NCBI GenBank assembly: GCA_047639315.1
Contig: JBLINQ010000132.1
Span: 1-14,353, forward strand
DNA from: S139-23 sp047639315
Lineage (GTDB): Bacteria; Planctomycetota; GCA-002687715; DRQF01
Length of the DNA: 14,353 nucleotides
Direction of reading: 5' to 3'
Made by a program: the position numbers and the translations under genes. The notes beneath the pieces are model-generated. The model saw only the letters and a list, made by a program, of their open reading frames with translations. It made no database searches and was not told the DNA's origin. Each line of letters opens with the position of its first letter. Position 1 is the stretch's first letter. Below, one piece after another: positions 1-6,774 of the stretch.

Positions 1-286
1 CGATTTCACAATTAGCGGCGCGACACCAGGGGGATTAGGACTGGTCGTTTCGAGCTTGGCTCCAGGAAACACAAATTCCTTCGGCCTTTCTTTTCTCATC
101 TCGATCGCGCCAGTGAACATCGTGGCGTTCGCCTACTTCGGCTACGGCTTCGGCGGTGACTTGTTCATTCCAGGAGTTTCGCAAAGCGTCCCTGCTTTGG
201 CTGGTAATGTCGTCTACATTCAAGCATACGAGACAGGCCCAGTGGCACGCACATCGAACGGCATCGCATTCCCTTTGACGTTCTAA
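1..286 (+). CDS. C-terminal end of a probable secreted beta-rich protein (5' partial)
   Basis: An open frame runs in from the left edge (first complete codon at 2) to a TAA at 284-286, giving the last 94 residues of a longer protein. The fragment is rich in Gly, Ser, Val, Phe and Tyr, nearly free of Lys, and alternates hydrophobic and small residues, as in an extracellular beta-sandwich. It ends in a short motif (VVYIQAYETG, then SNGIAFPLTF). This recalls the C-terminal tails of large secreted proteins in some planctomycetes, where a strand with 'QA' is followed by an 'SN...' strand near the end. That resemblance is from memory, not from a search. No catalytic motif is visible and the function is unknown. 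The reading frame is supported by the strong terminator 27 bp after the stop. An in-frame TTG at 56 is not likely to be the start because the frame stays open and similar in character upstream of it. Confidence 0.7.
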   Translation, partial: DFTISGATPGGLGLVVSSLAPGNTNSFGLSFLISIAPVNIVAFAYFGYGFGGDLFIPGVSQSVPALAGNVVYIQAYETGPVARTSNGIAFPLTF

Positions 287-312
287 TCGCAGTCTCACGA
301 CCGAAAAGAAAG

Positions 313-345
313 AGCTCCTTGGCAATTTGCCGAGGAGCTTTTTTT
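313..345 (+). terminator. Rho-independent terminator of the left-edge gene
   Basis: AGCTCCTTGGC (313-323) pairs with GCCGAGGAGCT (329-339) to give an 11-bp stem with one G-T wobble. The loop is AATTT, and a run of seven T (339-345) follows. It lies 27 bp after the stop of the rightward partial gene, so it marks the end of that transcript. Confidence 0.88.
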
Positions 346-722
346 GTTGAATCGACCTGCTGATGATCGGGAAAAGAATGCCGCGAAAGTATTTAGACGG
401 TGTGCAGCTACTGACATGAGATGGCTGGCTTGCGCCTGAACACCACCACGTTTGGCTATGAGTAAATCGAGTGCGTTCTTAGTTTCACCAAAAAGAAACT
501 CCGCGGATCGACTGCAGCGTCTGAGTCTTGCGGGAGGATTGAAGTTGCGGCCATGATCCCTTTCCCTTTCACCTACGGACGAACTGATATCTGATTAAGT
601 TCTGTATCTTCGCGGGGTATTTGCGCCTGAGATTGATTTTGTGGCAAGCCGCTCCTTGTGAACCGTGCCGGGCGAGGTCATCTCGGCTTTAGGTAACCAA
701 GATGCCCTGCCCCTTCTGCCAC
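346..722. other. Intergenic region with no recognisable gene
   Basis: This 377-bp stretch lies between the terminator of the left-edge gene and the 3' end of the leftward DUF1501 gene. I see no credible coding frame: the longest candidates are about 30 codons and have neither a ribosome-binding site nor a recognisable product. There is no tRNA-like fold, no tandem repeat and no clear terminator for DUF1501. The only structure noted is an imperfect hairpin formed by GCCG near 668 and CGGC near 684, without a T-run. As the 3' ends of two convergent genes meet here, no promoter is expected for either. Confidence 0.6.
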
Positions 723-2123
723 TTAAGCCAGAAGTTCCCTTACCACGCGCCCCTTGACGTCGGTAAGACGGAAATCTCGTCCTTGATGACGCGCGACGAG
801 CTTTTCGTAATCCAGTCCCAATTGGTGCAGGACCGTGCCTTGTAGAGCATTGATGTGCACAGGGTTCTCGGCAACGTCCCAGCCCCAGTCGTCTGTCGTT
901 CCGTAGGTCAGACCACCTTTGAAGCCGCCACCAGCAACGAAGCACGACCCGATACGACCATTGTGATCTCGCCCATAACGATCATGGGTAAGGCCACCTT
1001 CACAAACGGAAGCTCTACCGAATTCTCCCATCATCATCACAATGGTGTCGTCCAACAGGCCTCTTTCCTTCAGGTCACTGAGCAGTGCCGAAATAGGTTG
1101 GTCAATTTGCTTTGTCTTGCGCGGCAGGGCCTTGGGCAAGTTGGCATGATGATCCCAGCCGCCATCGCAAATCTGAATGAAACGAACGTCTCGTTCGGCA
1201 AGTCGACGTGCCAAAAGACAATTGTTGGCGAATGTCGTTTTGCCTGGCGTGGCGCCATAGAGGTCCAGCGTCTTCTTAGACTCTTTTGACAAGTCCGCGA
1301 GCTCAGGAACCGATTGTTGCATGCGTCCAGCCAATTCATAGGCCTTGATGCGCGTGTCGATTCGAGGATCTTTGGACTGCTCAGCCTCGATCTTGTTTAA
1401 TGCCGCAATAGCCTCAAGAACTTGAGCGCGGGAATCCTTGTCGACTCCCGGAGGGTTGTTGACGAAAAGAACCGGGTCTTTACCGCCTCGGAGTTGAACG
1501 CCTTGATAGCGGCCCTCAAGGAATCCGGAGTGCCAGAGCCTTGGATGCAGTGGTGAAAGCCGCTCTCCATTTGAAAGCAGAACGGTAAACTCGGGGAGAT
1601 TCTTGTTCGCAGACCCCAAGGCGTAAGACACCCAAGCGCCCCACGACGGACGCCCAAGAATAGGAGTTCCGGTGAAAACCGTGGTGACTGCGTCTTCATG
1701 AAGAACATGGTCTGTTTGCAAGGTCCGAATCAACGTTAAGTCGTCGGCATGCTTGGCCAAGTGAGGGAAAAGCTCAGAAATGTTCATGCCGCTTTCGCCA
1801 TGCTTTTTGAACTTAAAGGGCGAACCGACCACGGCTAAGTTGCCTTGGCGTTCGGTGATCGCACTCGTGACGCCCCCTTGACGAACAGAATCAGGAATCT
1901 GCTCACCGCGACGCTTGTTTAGCAAAGGTTTCTCGTCGAAAGTCTCAAACTGCGAGAGACCACCAGCCAAGAAGATCATGATGACGCGCTTCGCTTTGGG
2001 TGCTGGGCCTGGGGTCAGGATTCCACCAAGGGATTGGCTGAGCGCTTGCGGCCCGAAGAGGCCACTCAATGCCGCCCCACCAAAGCCGAACGCCGAGTTC
2101 TTTAAGAAATTACGTCGATGCAT
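723..2123 (-). CDS. DUF1501 family protein, Tat-exported
   Basis: This is a 466-residue protein of the DUF1501 family, which belongs to the alkaline phosphatase/sulfatase-like fold group and has no settled substrate. The ATG at 2121-2123 is chosen for two reasons. It is preceded by AAGGAAG six bases upstream, a good Shine-Dalgarno sequence, and it begins directly with a twin-arginine signal (MHRRNFLKNS, then a Gly/Ala-rich hydrophobic stretch to about residue 30). An upstream TTG at 2150 would add nine residues unlike a signal peptide. Family landmarks are FLAGGLSQFETFDEKP (51-66), the block around 141-170 with TGTPILGRPSWG, GGWDHH (321-326), GEFGR (366-370) and GRDH (384-387) followed by a Gly-rich FVAGGGFKGG. 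The Asp/His residues of these motifs resemble the metal-binding residues of the superfamily. The length is normal. It lies 76 bp downstream of the PSD1-type gene on the same strand and is probably co-transcribed with it, the usual planctomycete arrangement. Family assignment is confident; the biochemical role is unknown. Confidence 0.93.
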   Translation of the reverse strand: MHRRNFLKNSAFGFGGAALSGLFGPQALSQSLGGILTPGPAPKAKRVIMIFLAGGLSQFETFDEKPLLNKRRGEQIPDSVRQGGVTSAITERQGNLAVVGSPFKFKKHGESGMNISELFPHLAKHADDLTLIRTLQTDHVLHEDAVTTVFTGTPILGRPSWGAWVSYALGSANKNLPEFTVLLSNGERLSPLHPRLWHSGFLEGRYQGVQLRGGKDPVLFVNNPPGVDKDSRAQVLEAIAALNKIEAEQSKDPRIDTRIKAYELAGRMQQSVPELADLSKESKKTLDLYGATPGKTTFANNCLLARRLAERDVRFIQICDGGWDHHANLPKALPRKTKQIDQPISALLSDLKERGLLDDTIVMMMGEFGRASVCEGGLTHDRYGRDHNGRIGSCFVAGGGFKGGLTYGTTDDWGWDVAENPVHINALQGTVLHQLGLDYEKLVARHQGRDFRLTDVKGRVVRELLA

Positions 2124-2140
2124 ATCATCTTCCTTTTGCT
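2124..2140 (-). promoter_or_regulatory. Shine-Dalgarno site of the DUF1501 gene
   Basis: On the minus strand AAGGAAG lies six bases before the ATG at 2123. It selects this start over the TTG at 2150 and the GTG at 2147, and places the twin-arginine motif at the very N-terminus, where it must be to work as an export signal. Confidence 0.7.
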
Positions 2141-2199
2141 CGTTCACCAAAACGCAGATCGAATTGGCAACTCAATCTGTGACTTAAAGATCATTGCCC

Positions 2200-5100
2200 T
2201 TAGCGGTGAATCGTGATGTCCATGTTCAATAATGCGCTTGCAACAGAGGTCCATGCTGCAAGTTCGGATGCCTTGAGGCTCTCGTCCACCTTCGCATCCC
2301 CAACTCCCATCAGTTTCTTGGCGTCCTCTTCGTGAGAAGAGAAGTGTTTCCGTTGATTGGCGAGAAGCTCGGTAAGGACTTTCAGTCGAGCAGCGTCAAT
2401 CGTTTCGCTGGTACAAAGTCGGTAGCCGAATGCGAGACGAGCGGCGTCTTTGTCACCACCCTTTTTTAGCATCCGTTGCCCCAGCATCTTGGCCGCTTCG
2501 ACATAGACCGGGTCATTCAACAACACAAGCGCTTGGAGTGGCGTTGTCGTCGTTGGCCTCGAGACGGTACACATCTCTCGCTTAGCCGCATCAAATGTCA
2601 ACATTGACGGATATGGGACACCACGCTTCCAATAGACATAAAGTCCGCGACGATACTGCCCTTCGTTCTTGTCTCGGCGATAACCACGTCCTCCTTTGGC
2701 GACCGCCTGCCAGAGACCGCTCGGCTGGAATGGTTTGACACTCTCGCCACCGATTTTCTCGACCAAGAGTCCGCTGACTGCCAAGGCATTATCGCGGATC
2801 ATTTCAGCTGAGAGACGTAAAGACGGACCACGTGTGTAAATACTGTTCTGAGGATCGATCTCGCGCATTTTGTCGGTTGTGTTCGCACTTTGTCGGTAAG
2901 TCGAAGAAGAGACGATCAGCTTATGCATGTGCTTCATGTCCCAGCCGCTGCGAATGAACTCGACGGCAAGCCAGTCCAACAACTCGACGTGATCGGGCAC
3001 TTCACTCCGAATACCAAAGTCCTCCGCCGTCTTGACGAAGCCATGACCAAAATATTGTTGCCAGATGCGATTAACCATGACCCGTGCCGTCAGCGGATTT
3101 TTCTCATCCATGAGCCACTTGGCCAATCCCAGTCGGTTGCGTGGCAAGTCTGAAGCCATCGGTGGCAAAGCCACGGGTGTTCCAGCACCTACCGCCTTGC
3201 CCTTTTTCCGATAATCACCTCGAATGAACACATGGGTTTTACGGAGCTTATCTTCAGGCAAATGATTCATCACCATCGCTTCAGGCATTTTCCGCTGCAA
3301 TGACCCCTTCTCAGTTTTCAGCTTCTCAAGCTCTCGCTCTAAGATGATGCCCACGGTGTCGACTTTGCGGCGGTAGAATTTGCGCACCTTGCCACGAAGG
3401 ACTTCAAGACGCTTAGCTTGGAGCTCAGGGTTCTTTTCGCTCGTGACGGTCTTGGCCACGTCTGGCGTCGGAATCTTCCTTAATGCGGAGACGATCTCGT
3501 GATTCATGACATCTGCGCCTTCCGGCTCGAACCGAAAGGTCAGAGAGCCCTTGGAGCCGCGCGAGCTTCTCGACGAGGAATTGCCACCAAAGGCATTCGG
3601 GTCGATGTTCGCAGGAATCCCGGCCATTGGCGTTGTCGTGCCTGAGGATCGTCGACGACTACTCTTGGGGGCGGGCCCAAAGACGATCTTCACGACCAGC
3701 TCACTGACACCTTCACGCAAGCCCAGCTGAACCTTGCGATCCTCAGACTGGGAACTGCGGCCAAAACCAAAGCGGCTACGCCGATTGGTTGGGGCCGGTT
3801 TCCCGTCGGGTGCCTTCTCAAAGACGAGCTTACCGTTGAGCCATGCTTTGACTCCTTCAGGACCGTCAAAACGCATGATCGCTGTGCGAGCACGTGTGCT
3901 GTGTATCTTCCGGGTGAGATACCAGGCCACATCACCCTTATCGAGGCTGATCGAGCGACCATCCCGCCATTCACGATGCGCTTCCCATTTCAGGTTCTTA
4001 GGCTTGCGGCTTCGTTTGCTGCCTGACTTAGCTGTGGTCGTGGCCGGCTTCGTTGTTTTGGGCTTCGAGCCCTCAGGCTTCTTACTTGATTGCTTGGCGA
4101 CTTCTTTCTTTGCAGGAGCTTCTTCGCCATTTTTGGCTGACTCACTGGCCGGGCTCATCTTCCCATCCTTCTTCGATGATGAAGGCTTCTGCCCTTTGCC
4201 ACTCTTGCCCTTCGAATACTTGCCTTTGGCGAAGGAACCCTTGGCATAGGATTTCTTCTTGGGCGACGCTGCTTTGAGTTTGTCCTCGGATGCCTTATTC
4301 GTTTTGGTTTCTGCGACCGGTGAATTGGCGCTCGATTTCGCAGGCGACTTCTTGGTGGCCCCTGACTTCGCAATAGCACTCTTGCCGATCGAACCCTTCG
4401 ATGATTTTGAAGGTGCAGCCGTTCCTTGGCCAGGCTTTGCGCCCTTCGAACCTTTTGATTTCGAAGCAGTCTCGGGAGCTGGCGGAGCGTGCTCCTTCTT
4501 CAGGTCAATGCCAGCCTTGATGTCTTTCTCAATGCCGAAGTCCGTCTTGTAAGCCGCAGCCGTGTCTTTACCTTTGAACGGTCCGATGGCAGACCAAACA
4601 TCACCATAGGATGGCAACATAGTAGTCCGAATGTTGTCATCGTGAGTAAAGCTGATGCGGAAGCGGCCGATGAGCGATTTGAACGGCCGCGCCTTTTGCT
4701 CCAAGGTGATGCGAACTACGCTGGATTCATTGAGGTCGAGGGAAGTCAATGGGACAAGGACGGCTTCGTGACGCTGTAGACGCTCATCGCCGATAATGCT
4801 CCAGCCACGAGAAGACCCAAAGCGCCCACTTGTCTGGGACTCCTTGGAATCATCAACGATGATAGAACCAGAGATGCTTCCTGGACTAATCGAATCGGGC
4901 AAGAAGACCTTCGGGCGTTCTTGATTGAGATCTGTGTCAGCCTTGGCAACGTACATCAAAGGTGTGTCCGTGCTGTCCGAAAGGGAGCTAACTCGTACTT
5001 TCACCCCACTCAGGATGAACTGCCCTTTTCGCGAGCGACCCGTTGAACCCTCTGGTTGACTTGGATCTGGTAAGACCTCGATTCGGATCGCCGATATGCG

Positions 5101-6534
5101 GGATTTGCCCGGTTTGAAGGTGAGATCATAAATGTCACGGACCGGTGGTTCGCCTTTCGACAGGATCGAGCCGTCTTCTTGAAGCCGAAGCTCCGAGCCG
5201 TAGTGAGCCAGCATGCCGATAGGCTCGGCAACTTGCCACGGTGAAGGGGCAGCAAGTGTCGCCCTTGCCTCTCTCTCCCATTTGGCTTGAGAGGAATCGA
5301 AATACGGATCGGCCTTATGCAGACGATCCTCTAACTCTTTGATTTTTCGACTTAACAACGCGACATGTGGGGTTTCATCAGGGTTGGGCACCCGGACTGA
5401 AGGCGTGGGATTTCGCGAGATGGAGTCACGTCGTCGGCCTACTTCGTCAACCTGATTGAAGAATGCATAGAAGCGATAGAAGTCTTCTTGTGGAATCGGA
5501 TCAAACTTGTGGTCGTGACATTGCGCGCAAGCAACGGTCAGCCCGAGAAATGTCGTGGCCGTCGTATTTAGTCGATCGATGACATACTTAGTTCGGTACT
5601 CGTCGATTTCCGATCCGGCTTCGCTATTGGTGGGATGGTTGCGATTGAAACCCGTTGCGATTTTTTGATCAATCGTTGCGTTCGGCAACAGATCGCCGGC
5701 TATTTGCTCAAGACCAAATTCGTTGAATGGTTTGTTGTCATTGAATGCCTTGATGACCCATTCACGCCATTGCCATGCCGTCCGACCAGAATCGGCTTGA
5801 TAGCCGTTCGTGTCGGCGTACCGAGCGGCATCGAGCCATTCTTGAGCCTGGCGCTCGCCATAACGAGGCGACGCCAACAGCCTATCCACGACCTTCTCAT
5901 AGGCTTCCTTGCTCTTGTCGGCGACAAAGTCATCGATCTCTTGCGGCGTCGGGGGGAGCCCGGTCAAATCGAGTGTGACCCGGCGGAGGATTTCTGTCTT
6001 TGTTGCCTTCTCGTTGAGGGCCAGTTCTTGCGACTCAAGTTTCGACAACGTAAAGCGATCGATGGCGTTTGCACAGGCATCTGGCTGAGTGACTACAGGA
6101 AGATCGTTCTGAGTTGGGGCGGTAAATGCCCAGTGTTCGGTCCATTCTGCGCCTTCCTTAATCCATTGCGTCAGCGTTTGAATGTCGGCTTTGTTCAGCT
6201 GATCATTCTTCTTTGCTGGCGGCATCACTTCACTGTCGTCTGTCGAAGTAATGAGTTCGATCAGAAGGCTGTCCTCAGGGTTGCCAGGGACAATGGCGAA
6301 GACGTCGGCATCAATCGCAGCAAATGCACTGTCCTTCATGTCGAGCCGCAATCCTGCCTTGCGGTTCGCTTCATCAGGACCATGACAGTCATAGCAATGT
6401 TGAGACAAGATCGGACGTACGTCGCGCAAGAAGCTCACCTTCTTGGCGGCTTGATCTTGAGCTTGAACCAACGACCCAAAGAACAGCACAAGGGCAATCG
6501 CCCATAGCCCTGGAATGCGAACGGATATCGACAT
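2200..6534 (-). CDS. Secreted PSCyt1-DUF1549-DUF1553 (PSD1-type) protein with basic low-complexity inserts
   Basis: This 1444-residue exported protein is typical of planctomycetes. Residues 1-25 are a Sec signal peptide ending at AQA. A PSCyt1 cytochrome-c-like domain follows, with the heme motif CYDCH at 47-51 and the PGNPEDSLL...MPP block at 83-106. DUF1549 spans about 155-365, with LTGLPPTP (190-197) and a second CxxCH (CAQCH, 336-340). A beta-rich region covers about 430-1010 and includes a domain containing the GPF (651-653) and AWLNGK (897-902) motifs. DUF1553 spans about 1130-1440, with RVMVNRIWQQYFGHG (1151-1165) and TTTPLQAL (1328-1335). Unusually, the middle domain is split by a Lys/Ser/Ala-rich insert at 685-848 and two Arg/Ser-rich stretches at about 909-932 and 953-997. 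Even without them the protein is at the long end for its family. The ATG start has no clear Shine-Dalgarno sequence but leads directly into the signal peptide. It is the first gene of a likely operon with DUF1501. Electron transfer or carbohydrate-related roles have been suggested for such proteins, but the function is unproven. Confidence 0.95.
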   Translation of the reverse strand: MSISVRIPGLWAIALVLFFGSLVQAQDQAAKKVSFLRDVRPILSQHCYDCHGPDEANRKAGLRLDMKDSAFAAIDADVFAIVPGNPEDSLLIELITSTDDSEVMPPAKKNDQLNKADIQTLTQWIKEGAEWTEHWAFTAPTQNDLPVVTQPDACANAIDRFTLSKLESQELALNEKATKTEILRRVTLDLTGLPPTPQEIDDFVADKSKEAYEKVVDRLLASPRYGERQAQEWLDAARYADTNGYQADSGRTAWQWREWVIKAFNDNKPFNEFGLEQIAGDLLPNATIDQKIATGFNRNHPTNSEAGSEIDEYRTKYVIDRLNTTATTFLGLTVACAQCHDHKFDPIPQEDFYRFYAFFNQVDEVGRRRDSISRNPTPSVRVPNPDETPHVALLSRKIKELEDRLHKADPYFDSSQAKWEREARATLAAPSPWQVAEPIGMLAHYGSELRLQEDGSILSKGEPPVRDIYDLTFKPGKSRISAIRIEVLPDPSQPEGSTGRSRKGQFILSGVKVRVSSLSDSTDTPLMYVAKADTDLNQERPKVFLPDSISPGSISGSIIVDDSKESQTSGRFGSSRGWSIIGDERLQRHEAVLVPLTSLDLNESSVVRITLEQKARPFKSLIGRFRISFTHDDNIRTTMLPSYGDVWSAIGPFKGKDTAAAYKTDFGIEKDIKAGIDLKKEHAPPAPETASKSKGSKGAKPGQGTAAPSKSSKGSIGKSAIAKSGATKKSPAKSSANSPVAETKTNKASEDKLKAASPKKKSYAKGSFAKGKYSKGKSGKGQKPSSSKKDGKMSPASESAKNGEEAPAKKEVAKQSSKKPEGSKPKTTKPATTTAKSGSKRSRKPKNLKWEAHREWRDGRSISLDKGDVAWYLTRKIHSTRARTAIMRFDGPEGVKAWLNGKLVFEKAPDGKPAPTNRRSRFGFGRSSQSEDRKVQLGLREGVSELVVKIVFGPAPKSSRRRSSGTTTPMAGIPANIDPNAFGGNSSSRSSRGSKGSLTFRFEPEGADVMNHEIVSALRKIPTPDVAKTVTSEKNPELQAKRLEVLRGKVRKFYRRKVDTVGIILERELEKLKTEKGSLQRKMPEAMVMNHLPEDKLRKTHVFIRGDYRKKGKAVGAGTPVALPPMASDLPRNRLGLAKWLMDEKNPLTARVMVNRIWQQYFGHGFVKTAEDFGIRSEVPDHVELLDWLAVEFIRSGWDMKHMHKLIVSSSTYRQSANTTDKMREIDPQNSIYTRGPSLRLSAEMIRDNALAVSGLLVEKIGGESVKPFQPSGLWQAVAKGGRGYRRDKNEGQYRRGLYVYWKRGVPYPSMLTFDAAKREMCTVSRPTTTTPLQALVLLNDPVYVEAAKMLGQRMLKKGGDKDAARLAFGYRLCTSETIDAARLKVLTELLANQRKHFSSHEEDAKKLMGVGDAKVDESLKASELAAWTSVASALLNMDITIHR
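3991..4482 (-). repeat. Lys/Ser/Ala-rich low-complexity insert in the PSD1-type protein
   Basis: Codons 685-848 encode almost only Lys, Ser, Ala, Gly, Pro, Thr and a few Glu, with very few aromatic or large hydrophobic residues, in contrast to the folded sequence on both sides. Motifs such as SKSKGSKGAK and KKSPAKSS recur. Residues 762-781 form four consecutive pentads ending in KG (SYAKG, SFAKG, KYSKG, KSGKG; bases 4192-4251). The frame stays open throughout and the flanking domain resumes in frame, so this is an in-frame expansion and not a sequencing artefact or pseudogene. Confidence 0.85.
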
Positions 6535-6774
6535 AGCGAGGTCTCAAATGTGTTTGCGAGAGAGCCCTCAGAAGGGCTGAGTTCGAACGCCGCCAATCCT
6601 ACCAGATTTTTTGCCGAGATGTTGGAGGTGCTGGAGGTGAGAATGCCGTCCTAAAACGGCCAGCAGAGGGCAATTGGACGCCCTGCGGAGCGCAGGTTTG
6701 CAGCGAGGAGGCTCGATGAGGAGCTGAGAGGTGAAGGAACTCGCGCTCCTTCACCTCCGATTTGAGGGTGTCAG
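6535..6774. other. Hairpin-rich spacer between the helicase and PSD1 genes
   Basis: This region must hold the promoter of the leftward PSD1-DUF1501 operon and the 3' end of the leftward helicase transcript. I cannot point to a convincing -35/-10 pair. It contains three inverted repeats: GCCGT/ACGGC (6645-6649 with 6656-6660), CCTGCG/CGCAGG (6682-6687 with 6691-6696, loop GAG), and an 11-bp perfect stem at 6728-6757 listed separately. No open frame of note is present. Confidence 0.55.
6728..6757 (-). terminator. Strong stem-loop just after the helicase gene
   Basis: GAGGTGAAGGA (6728-6738) and TCCTTCACCTC (6747-6757) form a perfect 11-bp stem with an 8-base loop, starting 17 bp after the helicase stop codon on the minus strand. 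The position suits a transcript end or a 3'-protective hairpin. There is no T-run on either side, so intrinsic termination is uncertain. Factor-dependent termination or RNA stabilisation is as likely. Confidence 0.45.

Noticed and set aside
347..440. Short 30-codon frame starting with TTG after the terminator
   Set aside because: There is no ribosome-binding site, no recognisable product and no supporting context.
3734..4249. Plus-strand frames opposite the Lys-rich insert, rich in Leu, Phe and Ser
   Set aside because: They are the direct complement of Lys/Ser/Ala codons. The hydrophobic appearance is an antisense artefact and not a membrane protein.
3991..4482. Possibility that the low-complexity insert is a frameshifted or degraded segment
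   Set aside because: The frame is open across the insert and the same domain resumes in frame with its conserved residues intact, so it is translated.
5635..6507. Long open frame (290 codons) on the plus strand opposite the start of the PSD1-type gene
   Set aside because: The opposite strand encodes clear PSCyt1 and DUF1549 motifs over the same bases. The plus-strand translation has no recognisable motif and a composition typical of an antisense frame.
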